This document shows, one piece after another, positions 17,484 to 25,721 of a stretch of DNA of 64,000 nt (positions are counted from its first letter, which is position 1; each line of letters begins with the position of its first letter). Source of the stretch: JAGVSZ01 sp035456405 (lineage in GTDB: Bacteria; Pseudomonadota; Gammaproteobacteria; Burkholderiales; SG8-39); contig DATIDG010000080.1 of assembly GCA_035456405.1 (NCBI GenBank), positions 13,638 to 77,637 of the forward strand, read 5' to 3'. The translations under genes were made by a program, and so were the position numbers. The notes below the pieces were generated by a model, which ran no database searches, was not told the DNA's origin, and saw only the letters and a list, made by a program, of their open reading frames with translations.

Positions 17484-18218
17484 ATGACCTCGGCATCGAG
17501 CCTCCTGTCCGCCAAGCCGATCGCGCCCCGCGACCGGCTGATCGTCGCGCTCGACGTCGCCACGGCCGGCGAGGCGCGCGCGCTGGTGTCGATGCTCGGC
17601 GAAACCGTGACTTTCTACAAGGTCGGACTCGAGCTCTTTATGGCGGCTGGGTACTTCGAGTTGGTCGACTGGCTCGTGAAGCAGGGCAAGCGCGTATTCG
17701 TCGACCTGAAGTTCTTCGACGTGCCGGAAACCGTCCGGGGCGCAGTGCGCGGCCTGCGCAATCGTGGCGTCACCTTCGCTACCGTGCACGGGAACCAGGC
17801 TATGCTCGAGGCAGCGGGAGCGGAGAAGGGCGACCTGAAGATTCTCGCGGTCACCGTGCTCACCAGTCTCGACCGCGGCGACCTCGACGATCTGGGGTTC
17901 AAGTGTGACGTCGCCGAGCTGGTGTTGTCGCGTGCGCGGCGCGCTCTCGCGGCCGGGTGCGACGGCGTGATCTCGTCGGGTCTCGAGGCGCCGATGCTCA
18001 AACGCGAGCTGGGCGAGCGCATTCTCGTGGTCACTCCGGGTATCCGTCCCGTGGAGAACCGGCCGGCCGACGATCAGAAGCGGACAGTCGATGTGCCCCA
18101 GGCGTTCGCCAATGGGGCGGACTACATCGTGGTGGGGCGGCCGATCCGCAACGCGTCCGATCCGCGCGCGGCGGCCGAGTCCGTTCAGGCGACGATCGCG
18201 CGGATTTTCCCAGGCTGA
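17484..18218 (+). CDS. pyrF: Orotidine 5'-phosphate decarboxylase
   Basis: 244 residues. Last step of UMP synthesis: OMP to UMP. Motifs: LIVALDVATAGEA at the N-terminus, the catalytic KFFDVPETV (VDLKFFDVPETV), and the phosphate-binding VTPGIRPVENRPADDQKR plus DYIVVGRPIRNA. Length and motifs match the class seen in E. coli. It is divergent from the decayed PilZ-like copy and converges on the lytic transglycosylase gene nine bases downstream. Confidence 0.97.
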   Translation: MTSASSLLSAKPIAPRDRLIVALDVATAGEARALVSMLGETVTFYKVGLELFMAAGYFELVDWLVKQGKRVFVDLKFFDVPETVRGAVRGLRNRGVTFATVHGNQAMLEAAGAEKGDLKILAVTVLTSLDRGDLDDLGFKCDVAELVLSRARRALAAGCDGVISSGLEAPMLKRELGERILVVTPGIRPVENRPADDQKRTVDVPQAFANGADYIVVGRPIRNASDPRAAAESVQATIARIFPG

Positions 18219-18227
18219 AGGCCGGAT

Positions 18228-18830
18228 TTACGCCATGCGGCCCTGGTACTTGTACGTCCCGCGCCAGGCGGCGAGCACGAGGTTCGGGTAATCGGGTTTG
18301 CCGAGACTGCCATTGTAGCGCCCGAGTGCGCGGTACAGATCGCCCTTCTCGATGTCCAGGTAGTGCCGCAGAATCACGCACCCGTAGCGGATGTTGGTCC
18401 GCAGGTGGAAGAGATTGTGCTCCCCCACGCCGATCAGGCCGATCCAGAACGGCATCACTTGCATCAGGCCGCGCGCGCCTGCCGTCGACACGGCGTACTT
18501 CTTGAATCCGCTCTCGACATGGATGATGCCGAGCACGAGTTGCGGATCGAGCCCGGCGCGCGTCGCCTCGTAGTGCACCGTCTTCAGCAGCTCGATGCGG
18601 TACTTGGAATCGGGGACCCGCTTCGCAAGACGGTCGGACATGTCGAGCAGCCAGCGGTAGCCGTCCTCGGGATGCTTGAACCGGAGCTGCGGCACGCCCT
18701 TGTCGCTTATGGCGCGGGACATCGCCGCCTGCACGCTTGCCGACAGCGGCTCGTACTGCTGCGCACCCGCCTGCGCCGCGTGCGGCGCCGCGGCGACGGC
18801 TGCGAGCAATAGCGTCAGGAATGTGCGCAC
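18228..18830 (-). CDS. Lytic transglycosylase (SLT domain), exported
   Basis: 200 residues. Signal peptide about 1-21 ending AAQAGA. SLT fold with the catalytic Glu in GIIHVESGFKKYAVS, then GARGLMQVMPFW and TNIRYGCVILRHYL, and the late ALGRYNGSLGKPDYPN motif. It cleaves the glycan strand of peptidoglycan in the periplasm, producing 1,6-anhydromuramyl ends. Its ATG lies 16 bases inside the proS 3' end, so it is cotranscribed with proS. Confidence 0.92.
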   Translation of the reverse strand: MRTFLTLLLAAVAAAPHAAQAGAQQYEPLSASVQAAMSRAISDKGVPQLRFKHPEDGYRWLLDMSDRLAKRVPDSKYRIELLKTVHYEATRAGLDPQLVLGIIHVESGFKKYAVSTAGARGLMQVMPFWIGLIGVGEHNLFHLRTNIRYGCVILRHYLDIEKGDLYRALGRYNGSLGKPDYPNLVLAAWRGTYKYQGRMA

Positions 18831-20533
18831 AGTGTCCGTGTGAGGTATTCCAGGGCTTCCGCCGCCGGAACCGGAGTCGGCGCGGCGTCGCGGCGGCGCT
18901 GGTACTCGATTCTGCCATCCTTGAGCCCGCGGTCCCCAATGACGACGCGGTGGGGGATGCCAACTAGTTCCACGTCGGCGAGTAGCACCCCGGGACGCTC
19001 GTCGCGGTCGTCGAGCAAGACCTCGATCCCGGCGGCCTGCAAACCGGCATACAGGTCGTCGGCCATCTTGCGCACGGCCTCGCTCCGGCGGTAGCCGAGC
19101 GGGACGATCGCGACGAGGAACGGCGCGATCGGATCGGGCCAGACGATGCCGCGGTCGTCATGGTTCTGCTCGATCGCCGCGCCCACGATCCGGGTGACGC
19201 CGATACCGTAGCAACCCATCTCGAACACGCGCTCCTTCCCCTGGTCGTCGAGGAAGGTTGCCTTCATCGCCTCCGAGTACCGAGTGCGGAGCTGAAAGAT
19301 GTGGCCCACCTCGATCCCGCGCACAATCGATAACGTGCCCTTGCCGTCGGGGCTCGAGTCGCCGGCGACGACGTTGCGGATGTCGGCCACGGTCGCGGGC
19401 TCCGGCAGGTCGCGACCGAAGTTGACGCCGGCTAGGTGGTAGCCCTCCTCGTTCGCGCCACACACGAAGTCGGACATCGCGGCGACCGTGCGGTCGGCGA
19501 TGACGCGGATCGACGCGTCGATACCCACCGGCCCGATGTACCCGGCCTTGCAGCCCATGTGGCGGACGATCTCGGCGTCGGTCGCGAACCGGAACGGGTC
19601 GAGGCCGGGAAGTTTCTGCGTCTTGATCTCGTTGAGGTCGTGGTCCCCGCGCAGGAGCAGGAGGCAGAACGCCTCGTCGTGCATGACCGCGATTGCCTTC
19701 ACCGTGCGCCCAAGGGGCAGGCCGAGCAGCGCCGCGACATCCTCGCAACGCGTCTTGCCCGGCGTAGGCACCTTCTTCATGGCCTCGCGCGCCGCGGCGC
19801 GCGGCGTCGCCGGGGCACGCGCTTCGGCCAGCTCCACGTTCGCCGCGTACTCCGAATCCGGACAGTAGGCGATTGCATCCTCGCCCGAGTCCGCGAGCAC
19901 ATGGAACTCGTGGGAACCGGTGCCACCTATGGAGCCGGTGTCGGCCGCGACGGCCCGGAACTGAAGCCCCAGGCGCGTGAAGATGCGCGTGTAGGTGTCG
20001 TGCATATTCCGGTACTCGCGCGCGAGATCGTCGAAGTCGGCGTGGAACGAGTAGCCGTCCTTCATCGTGAACTCGCGCCCGCGCATCACGCCGAAGCGCG
20101 GCCGGATCTCGTCGCGGAACTTGGTCTGGACCTGGTAGAAGTGCACCGGGAGCTGCCGGTAACTCCGGATCTCGCGCCGGGCGATGTCGGTGATGACTTC
20201 CTCGTGAGTCGGACCGACGCAGAAATCGCGCTCGTGGCGGTCCTTGAGGCGGAGCAGCTCAGGGCCGTACTTCTGCCAGCGTCCGGACTCCTGCCAGAGC
20301 TCGGCGGGCTGCACCGCCGGCATGAAGACCTCGATCGCCCCGGCGCGGTTCATCTCCTCCCGGACGATCGCCTCGACCTTGCGCACGACGCGCAACCCGA
20401 GCGGCAGCCAGGTATAGATGCCACCGGCGAGGCGTCGGATCAGCCCGGCCCGCAGCATGAGGCGGTGGCTGACGATCTCGGCGTCGGCCGGCGCCTCCTT
20501 CGTCGTCGGCATGAAGAACTGCGAGACCCGCAT
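18815..20533 (-). CDS. proS: Prolyl-tRNA synthetase (bacterial type)
   Basis: 572 residues, the standard length for the form with the editing insertion. Start MRVSQFFMPTTKEAPADAEI is family-typical. Class II motifs: RAGLIRRLAGGIYTWLPLG (motif 1), RDEIRPRFGVMRGREFTMKD (motif 2), GCYGIGVTRIVGAAIEQ (motif 3). The INS editing domain lies at about residues 225-380, with the anticodon-binding domain after 470. It attaches proline to tRNA-Pro; a tRNA-Pro gene occurs later in the window but is not linked to it. Divergent from rppH. Confidence 0.97.
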   Translation of the reverse strand: MRVSQFFMPTTKEAPADAEIVSHRLMLRAGLIRRLAGGIYTWLPLGLRVVRKVEAIVREEMNRAGAIEVFMPAVQPAELWQESGRWQKYGPELLRLKDRHERDFCVGPTHEEVITDIARREIRSYRQLPVHFYQVQTKFRDEIRPRFGVMRGREFTMKDGYSFHADFDDLAREYRNMHDTYTRIFTRLGLQFRAVAADTGSIGGTGSHEFHVLADSGEDAIAYCPDSEYAANVELAEARAPATPRAAAREAMKKVPTPGKTRCEDVAALLGLPLGRTVKAIAVMHDEAFCLLLLRGDHDLNEIKTQKLPGLDPFRFATDAEIVRHMGCKAGYIGPVGIDASIRVIADRTVAAMSDFVCGANEEGYHLAGVNFGRDLPEPATVADIRNVVAGDSSPDGKGTLSIVRGIEVGHIFQLRTRYSEAMKATFLDDQGKERVFEMGCYGIGVTRIVGAAIEQNHDDRGIVWPDPIAPFLVAIVPLGYRRSEAVRKMADDLYAGLQAAGIEVLLDDRDERPGVLLADVELVGIPHRVVIGDRGLKDGRIEYQRRRDAAPTPVPAAEALEYLTRTLCAHS

Positions 20534-20720
20534 CGTTCCGCGCTCCGGAAAGGCCTGCATTCTATTCGGCACGACACGAGGGGGCAAAACCGCGCTGCGG
20601 CGCACCTCGTGCTCCCCCGATTCCACGGAAACCGATGCCGGCGGGATTGGTTTCGGCGCGCTATGCAGCCCCGGGGAATTGTGGAAGAATCGGCTCGGAC
20701 AACAGCTTACGGAGCCGATC

Positions 20721-21272
20721 ATGCTCGATCGCGACGGCTACCGCCCGAACGTCGGCATCATCCTCTGCAACGTCAGGAACGAGGTTTTCTGGGGCAAGCG
20801 GGTCAAGGAACATTCGTGGCAGTTTCCGCAGGGCGGCATCAAGCACGGCGAGTCGCCGGAGCGGGCGATGTACCGGGAGCTGCGCGAAGAGGTCGGCCTG
20901 CAACCGGACCACGTGAGGATCCTCGGCCGCACGCGCGGCTGGCTGCGCTATGACGTCCCGCAGCAGTGGGTCCGCCGCGAGTGGCGCGCGAGCTACCGCG
21001 GGCAGAAGCAGATCTGGTACCTGCTGCGTCTGATCGGGCGCGATTGCGACGTGTGCCTGCGCGCGAGCGAGCGCCCCGAATTCGACGCGTGGCGCTGGAG
21101 CCAGTACTGGATTCCGCTCGATTCGGTGATCGAGTTCAAGCGCGATGTCTACCAGCAGGCGCTCAACGAGCTTGCGCGCTACCTGGGCCGCGACCGCAGG
21201 CCGACGGGACCGCATCATCGAGCGTACGAGGCGACGCCGCGACCGCCCGAAGGCGGGGGCGGCGCCGGCTGA
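20721..21272 (+). CDS. rppH: RNA pyrophosphohydrolase RppH
   Basis: 183 residues, ATG with GGAG seven bases upstream. Removes pyrophosphate from 5'-triphosphorylated mRNA, starting RNase E decay. N-terminal MLDRDGYRPNVGIILCN, Nudix box GGIKHGESPERAMYRELREE followed by VGL, and the conserved QKQIWYLLRLIG and FDAWRW motifs are all present. The last 20 residues are Pro/Gly-rich and not conserved. Divergent from proS, an arrangement common in betaproteobacteria. Confidence 0.96.
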   Translation: MLDRDGYRPNVGIILCNVRNEVFWGKRVKEHSWQFPQGGIKHGESPERAMYRELREEVGLQPDHVRILGRTRGWLRYDVPQQWVRREWRASYRGQKQIWYLLRLIGRDCDVCLRASERPEFDAWRWSQYWIPLDSVIEFKRDVYQQALNELARYLGRDRRPTGPHHRAYEATPRPPEGGGGAG

Positions 21273-21296
21273 GCCCGCCCGGGCAGCGAAGCGCCC

Positions 21297-21914
21297 TTGA
21301 TCCGACTGCTCGACGTCGCCGGCCGCGAAGTCTGGTATCTCGCGGGCACCGCACCCGCGTCTTTTCTGTTCGTCGACGAGCGGGCAGGGGGGATCCTCGT
21401 CAACACGCCGCCGTTCCAAACGCAGCTGGCCGACGCGGTCCAGCGCGTTGCCAGAGTCCGGTTCATCTTCTATCCCAGCCGGCGCGGCGCGGCGGACGTG
21501 GTGCAATGGCGCTCGACTTGCTCGGCACGGACAATGGCGGCGATTGACGAGATTGCGGCGATTCCCGGTCCGATCGACGAGGCGATCGACGGCGGCGTCC
21601 GGATCCATGGGCGACTCGATTTTCTCGCGCTCCCGGGACGGACGAGGGGAACGTGCGCGCTGCGCTCGAAGATCGAGCCGGCCATCGTGTTCTTCGGCCC
21701 GGCGCTCGAACACGCCGACTGGCCGGTGCTCGTGGCCCACGACGACGACGACTCGTACGAGGACCGGCTGATCGGGGCACTCGGCCTCCGCGACGTCGCG
21801 TTTGAGTTCGGGTTTTGCGACAACTATAGTCACGCCACGAGTCGGACCGGACCCGGAACAGGCCGGGTTGTCGCCGCGGGGCTCGAGGCGGTACTCGGGT
21901 CCGGCGGCGCGTGA
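21297..21914 (+). CDS. Degenerate MBL-fold-like protein lacking metal ligands
   Basis: 205 residues from a TTG start; the start is uncertain. The order of segments resembles small metallo-beta-lactamase-fold proteins: GGILVNTPPF, then VRFIFYPSRRGAADVVQW where active members have a THxxDxxDH-like motif, then FLALPGRTRGTCALR where they have PGHTRG. All metal-binding histidines are absent, so it would be a non-metal pseudo-enzyme if the relationship is right. It ends 14 bases before the CBS gene, probably an operon. Function unknown; the fold assignment is my own reading. Confidence 0.5.
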   Translation: MIRLLDVAGREVWYLAGTAPASFLFVDERAGGILVNTPPFQTQLADAVQRVARVRFIFYPSRRGAADVVQWRSTCSARTMAAIDEIAAIPGPIDEAIDGGVRIHGRLDFLALPGRTRGTCALRSKIEPAIVFFGPALEHADWPVLVAHDDDDSYEDRLIGALGLRDVAFEFGFCDNYSHATSRTGPGTGRVVAAGLEAVLGSGGA

Positions 21915-21928
21915 GAGGAGGATCCCCG

Positions 21929-22519
21929 ATGTCCCTGGACTACGCCGCACTTCCGCTCCGGCCGCTCGCACCGGGTGCGCGGATCCGAACTGCGACGCCG
22001 CATGGCGGCGAACGGCTCACGCTCGATTCCCGTGCGCTGCGAGTCCTGACCGACTTCGCGGTGGTCCCCGCGGCGACCGTCGAGCCGGGCATGCCGATAC
22101 GCGAGGCGAACGAGTACATGATCCGGCGTGGCGTGCGCTCGCTGCTCGTCGTGGATCCGCTCGGGCGGATGGTCGGCATCGTTACCGCCAATGACATCCT
22201 CGGCGAGCGTCCGATCCAGGCGGCACTGGAGCGGAACGTCCCCAGCACCGAGCTGGCCGTGCGCGAGGTGATGACGCCGCCGGACCGCATGGAAGCGCTG
22301 CCGCTCGAGTCGCTGCTCGACGCCCGGATCGGGCACGTCGTGGCCACCCTGAAGCGTGCGGGCCGTCAGCACGCGCTCGTCGTCGAGCGCAGCAGCGAAG
22401 GGGACCTCGTGCGCGGTATTTTCTCCCTGTCGCAGATCGCGTCCGAACTAGGCATTACGATCGAGTTCGCGGGAGCGGCCTCGACATTCGCCGAGATCGA
22501 GCAGGCCCTTGCCCGATAG
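21929..22519 (+). CDS. CBS-domain protein
   Basis: 196 residues with a GAGGAG ribosome binding site eight bases before the ATG. Two CBS motifs: one at about residues 50-100 (MPIREANEYMIRRGVRSLLVVDPLGRM in part, then GIVTANDIL) and one at about 108-180 (VREVMTPPDRMEALPLESLL; RGIFSLSQIASELG). CBS pairs usually bind adenosyl nucleotides and act as energy or redox sensors. No other domain is attached, so the partner is unknown. It is followed by the rubrerythrin promoter. Confidence 0.88.
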   Translation: MSLDYAALPLRPLAPGARIRTATPHGGERLTLDSRALRVLTDFAVVPAATVEPGMPIREANEYMIRRGVRSLLVVDPLGRMVGIVTANDILGERPIQAALERNVPSTELAVREVMTPPDRMEALPLESLLDARIGHVVATLKRAGRQHALVVERSSEGDLVRGIFSLSQIASELGITIEFAGAASTFAEIEQALAR

Positions 22520-22547
22520 GCCTGGGACGAACGGGTAGGCTCCGCGC

Positions 22548-22577
22548 TTGACACGCGGGCGGTGCAAGATTTATAGT
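22548..22577 (+). promoter_or_regulatory. Sigma-70 promoter of the rubrerythrin gene
   Basis: TTGACA (22548-22553), 18-base spacer, TATAGT (22572-22577). The -35 is perfect and the -10 near-perfect, one of the best promoters in the window. Predicted start is near 22584, giving a leader of roughly 87 bases before the ATG at 22671. Confidence 0.75.
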
Positions 22578-22588
22578 TAATCAACGGT

Positions 22589-22603
22589 TTAGATTAAGTC
22601 TAA
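22589..22603. promoter_or_regulatory. Inverted repeat overlapping the rubrerythrin transcript start
   Basis: TTAGA, TTAAG, TCTAA: a perfect 5-bp inverted repeat, extended imperfectly as GGTTTAGA and TCTAACC, lying at about +5 to +19 of the predicted transcript. Its position suits a repressor site. The regulator cannot be named from sequence; a redox or peroxide regulator would fit a rubrerythrin gene, but that is inference. Confidence 0.4.
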
Positions 22604-22670
22604 CCCGCTTCTCTGGGGGCCCACCAGGGCACTCGACGATCTTTCCACGGGACCAACAAGGAGGCTTCTC

Positions 22671-23093
22671 ATGGCACAGCTGAAGGGTTCGAAGACCGAA
22701 CAGAACCTCAAGGACGCGTTTGCAGGCGAGTCGCAGGCGAACCGCCGCTATCTCTACTTCGCCAACAAGGCGGATGTCGAAGGCCAGAACGACGTGTCCG
22801 CGCTGTTCCGCTCGACCGCGGAAGGCGAGACCGGCCACGCCCATGGCCACCTCGAGTACCTCGAGCAGGTGGGCGATCCGGCAACCGGGCTGCCTATCGG
22901 TTCGAGCCGGCAGAACCTCAAGTCGGCGGTTGCCGGCGAGACGCACGAGTACACCGACATGTACCCAGGCATGGCGAAGCAGGCACGCGAGGAAGGGTTT
23001 GGCGAGATCGCCGACTGGTTCGAGACGCTCGCGAAGGCCGAGCGCTCGCATGCGAACCGGTTCCAGAAGGCGCTCGACGTGCTCGCCGACTGA
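22671..23093 (+). CDS. Rubrerythrin (erythrin form, no rubredoxin domain)
   Basis: 140 residues, only the ferritin-like diiron domain. Putative iron ligands are E20 (AGESQANRRY), E53 and H56 (EGETGHAHGH), E90 and E93 (AGETHEYTDMY), E124 and H127 (AERSHANRF). Rubrerythrins reduce peroxide. The C-terminal CxxC...CxxC rubredoxin domain of classical rubrerythrin is absent, so electrons must come from another protein; the iron-sulfur protein encoded next is a candidate. It has a strong promoter and its own terminator. RBS AAGGAGG lies 11 bases upstream of the ATG. Confidence 0.94.
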   Translation: MAQLKGSKTEQNLKDAFAGESQANRRYLYFANKADVEGQNDVSALFRSTAEGETGHAHGHLEYLEQVGDPATGLPIGSSRQNLKSAVAGETHEYTDMYPGMAKQAREEGFGEIADWFETLAKAERSHANRFQKALDVLAD

Positions 23094-23122
23094 GCGGCCG
23101 CGAGCCGCGCCCACGGCTCGGA

Positions 23123-23152
23123 AGGAGCGGCCTGCGTGCCGCTCCTTTTTTT
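23123..23152 (+). terminator. Intrinsic terminator after the rubrerythrin gene
   Basis: Stem AGGAGCGGC (23123-23131) and GCCGCTCCT (23138-23146) with loop CTGCGT, running into eight T (23145-23152). A textbook rho-independent terminator. Since the Fe-S gene starts only 34 bases later, part of the transcripts may read through, or that gene has its own promoter. Confidence 0.9.
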
Positions 23153-23185
23153 CCTGGAAGCACACAACGGTAGGAGCGCGCTTCA

Positions 23186-24514
23186 ATGTCCGTTCGCGAA
23201 GGCAGCCTCGAGGCGCCGACGCGCCACCCGATCGACTGGCGCTCGGCCGATTTCTACGACGAGGAGAAGCTCGACGCCGAGCTGCACCGCGTGTTCGACA
23301 TCTGCCACGGGTGTCGCCGCTGCATCAGCTTGTGCAATGCGTTCCCCACCCTGTTCGACCTGGTCGACTCGAGCCCGACCCTGGAGATGGATGGCGTCGA
23401 CAAGAAGGACTACGCCAAGGTCGTCGACCAGTGCTATCTGTGCGACCTCTGTTACATGACGAAGTGTCCGTACGTTCCGCCGCATCCGTGGAATCTCGAT
23501 TTCCCGCACCTCATGCTGCGGGCGAAGGCAGTCCGGTTCAGGAAGGGCGACGTGCGGTTCCGCGACAAGTTGCTGTCCGCCACCGACGCGATCGGCAAGC
23601 TCGCAGCAATCCCGGTCGTGGCGCAGGTCGTGAACGCTGTCAACCGGAACGGCGCAGCGCGGTCGCTGATGGCCAAGGCGATCGGCGTCCACCCGGAGCG
23701 GCGGCTGCCGCCCTACGCGACCGCTAGGTTCCGGTCGCGCGCCGCGGCGAGCGCGAGCCATCCGGTGCGCAACGGCGAGCGCACGCCCGGCAAGGTCGCC
23801 GTGTACTCGACCTGCTATATCAACTACAACGAGCCCGGCATCGGCCACGATCTTCTGAAGGTGCTCGACCACAACGAGATTCCGCACGTGATTGTCGCGA
23901 AGGAGGCCTGCTGCGGCATGCCGAAGCTCGAGCTCGGCGACCTCGAGGCGGTCGCGCGGCTGAAGGCAATCAACATTCCGCCGCTCGCGCGGCTCGCGCG
24001 GGAGGGGTATGCGATCGTCACCGGCGTGCCTTCGTGCACGCTGATGTTCAAGTCCGAGCTGCCGCTCCTGTTCCCCGGCGACCCCGACGTCAGGGCGGTC
24101 GCGGACGCGATGTTCGAGCCCTTCGAGTACTTCGTGCTGCGAAATCGCGACGGTCTGCTCAAGACCGATTTCAAGAAGCCGCTCGGCAAGGTGGCGTACC
24201 ACATCCCGTGCCATTCCCGGGTCCAGAACATCGGGCAGAAGACGCGCGAGGCGCTGCAACTCATTCCAGGCACGACGGTGAAGACCGTCGAGCGCTGCGC
24301 CGGGCACGACGGAACCTGGGGCGTGAAGCGCGAATACTTCGACCACTCGATGAAGATCGGCCGCCCGGTGTTCCGTGCCATGGCCGAGGACAACCCCGAT
24401 TTCATCAGCTCGGACTGCGCGATGGCCGGCCGGCACATCGAGCAGGGGATGGGAGACACGCGGGCGCAGCGGCAGCACCCCCTGACTCTCCTCCGGATCG
24501 CCTACGGCCTCTGA
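23186..24514 (+). CDS. Heterodisulfide reductase/GlpC-like iron-sulfur protein
   Basis: 442 residues. Two 4Fe-4S sites: C40-C43-C46-C50 (CHGCRRCISLC) and C83-C86-C89-C94 (CYLCDLCYMTKCP). Two cysteine-rich CCG-type domains follow: STCYINYNEPGIG with EACCGMPKLE, and YHIPCHSRVQNIG with ERCAGHDGTWG, where the second has CAG in place of CCG. This is the layout of HdrD, GlpC and related electron-transfer subunits. No flavoprotein partner is adjacent; instead rubrerythrin lies before it and DUF3501 after. A role in passing electrons to rubrerythrin is inferred from order only. TAGGAG precedes the ATG. Confidence 0.9.
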   Translation: MSVREGSLEAPTRHPIDWRSADFYDEEKLDAELHRVFDICHGCRRCISLCNAFPTLFDLVDSSPTLEMDGVDKKDYAKVVDQCYLCDLCYMTKCPYVPPHPWNLDFPHLMLRAKAVRFRKGDVRFRDKLLSATDAIGKLAAIPVVAQVVNAVNRNGAARSLMAKAIGVHPERRLPPYATARFRSRAAASASHPVRNGERTPGKVAVYSTCYINYNEPGIGHDLLKVLDHNEIPHVIVAKEACCGMPKLELGDLEAVARLKAINIPPLARLAREGYAIVTGVPSCTLMFKSELPLLFPGDPDVRAVADAMFEPFEYFVLRNRDGLLKTDFKKPLGKVAYHIPCHSRVQNIGQKTREALQLIPGTTVKTVERCAGHDGTWGVKREYFDHSMKIGRPVFRAMAEDNPDFISSDCAMAGRHIEQGMGDTRAQRQHPLTLLRIAYGL

Positions 24515-24525
24515 AAAGGACACCG

Positions 24526-25119
24526 ATGATCGCCATGCCCAAGATACAGCCCGACAGCCTGATGTCGCTTGAGGCCTACGCACGCAACCGCAAGGAGTTC
24601 CGTGCAAAAGTGATGGCGCACAAGAAGGACCGCACGGTCGGCGTCGGCGACCACGTGACGCTCGTGTTCGAAGACGAGCTCACGATCCGCTACCAGGTCC
24701 AGGAGATGCTGCGCATCGAGCGGATCTTCGAGGACGAGGGCATACGGGGCGAGCTCGAAGCGTACAATCCGCTCATCCCCGACGGCCGCAACTTCAAGGC
24801 GACGATGCTGATCGAGTACACCGACGTAGACGAGCGCAGGCGCTCGCTCGCCCGGCTGAAGGGCATCGAGCGGCGGACGTGGGTGCGCGTGGAGGGTTGC
24901 GATCGCGTCTACGCGATCGCCGACGAGGACCTCGAGCGGGAGAACGAAGAGAAGACCTCGTCGGTGCACTTCCTGCGTTTCGAGCTGACCGAGGAGATGG
25001 CGCGGTCGCTCAAGCACGGCGCAGGGCTCGCGGTCGGAGTCGATCATCCCGAATACGCTGCCGAGATCCCCGCGCTGCCGACCGCGATCCGCAACTCGCT
25101 TGCAGGCGATCTCGCGTGA
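24526..25119 (+). CDS. DUF3501 protein
   Basis: 197 residues, ATG with AAAAGGA six bases upstream. Conserved features: SLEAYARNRKEFRAKVMAHK near the start, LVFEDELTIRYQVQEMLRIE, then EAYNPLIPDGRNFKATMLIE, the blocks that define DUF3501. No cofactor motif or signal peptide is visible; likely cytoplasmic. The gene nearly always follows a rubrerythrin and an Fe-S oxidoreductase in betaproteobacteria as far as I recall. Biochemical role unknown. Its stop overlaps the GTG start of the CNP1-like gene. Confidence 0.88.
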   Translation: MIAMPKIQPDSLMSLEAYARNRKEFRAKVMAHKKDRTVGVGDHVTLVFEDELTIRYQVQEMLRIERIFEDEGIRGELEAYNPLIPDGRNFKATMLIEYTDVDERRRSLARLKGIERRTWVRVEGCDRVYAIADEDLERENEEKTSSVHFLRFELTEEMARSLKHGAGLAVGVDHPEYAAEIPALPTAIRNSLAGDLA

Positions 25120-25691
25120 GACTTCTCGTGCGGGTCGTGCTGGGCGCGATCGCGGCAGCGATCGCCGGACTGGCTTTTGCGCAGGCGCCGGGAGAGCGGC
25201 TGCGCGACTCCGCAGCGGATACGATCGATTTCACTGCGAAGCCGCACGACGAGTTGCCGTTGCAGCTCCCCCCCGCGCCCAAGAGCGCCGACCTGCTGGA
25301 GTTCGACCCTGGTCGCCGCAGCACGCTGCGGTTCTTCGTCGATCCGGCGTCCCTGACCGTCGGCGCCGACGGCATCGTCCGGTTCACCGTCGTCGTGCGC
25401 GGCGAAGGCGCGGCGTCGAACGTCTCCTACGAAGCGATCCGGTGCAAGACCCGGGAACGCAAGATATACGCCTACGGCCGGGCCGACGGAACCTGGCACC
25501 AGGCCCGCGATCCGGCTTGGACGAAGATCGGCGGCCCCGAGACCGAAGGGCACCGTTTCGCGCTCTACGAGGACTACATCTGTCCTTCGCGCCAGAGCAT
25601 CAGGACAGCCCGCGAAGGCGTCGAAGCCTTCCGCCGCGGCGGCCATCCGCGGGCCGCCGACCTGCTGACCAGCGATCCGATGCCGCGGTAG
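25116..25691 (+). CDS. CNP1-like family exported protein
   Basis: 191 residues from GTG at 25116, overlapping the DUF3501 stop as GTGA. Signal peptide about residues 1-22 (hydrophobic core, then AFAQAP). Family blocks in the mature part: LRFFVDPASLTVGADGIVRF, NVSYEAIRCKTRERKIYAYG and TWHQARDPAW. CNP1-like proteins are periplasmic and of unknown function; the family takes its name from a neisserial cryptic protein. Last gene of the rubrerythrin-region operon. Confidence 0.83.
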   Translation: MRLLVRVVLGAIAAAIAGLAFAQAPGERLRDSAADTIDFTAKPHDELPLQLPPAPKSADLLEFDPGRRSTLRFFVDPASLTVGADGIVRFTVVVRGEGAASNVSYEAIRCKTRERKIYAYGRADGTWHQARDPAWTKIGGPETEGHRFALYEDYICPSRQSIRTAREGVEAFRRGGHPRAADLLTSDPMPR

Positions 25692-25692
25692 G

Positions 25693-25711
25693 ACGGGCGC
25701 GACGCGCCCGT
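25693..25711. terminator. Hairpin between convergent CNP1-like and proB genes
   Basis: ACGGGCG, loop CGACG, CGCCCGT: a perfect 7-bp stem in the 30-base gap between two converging genes, followed by TCT on the + strand. It probably serves as a two-way terminator, though the T-run is short. Confidence 0.5.
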
Positions 25712-25721
25712 TCTCAACCTG

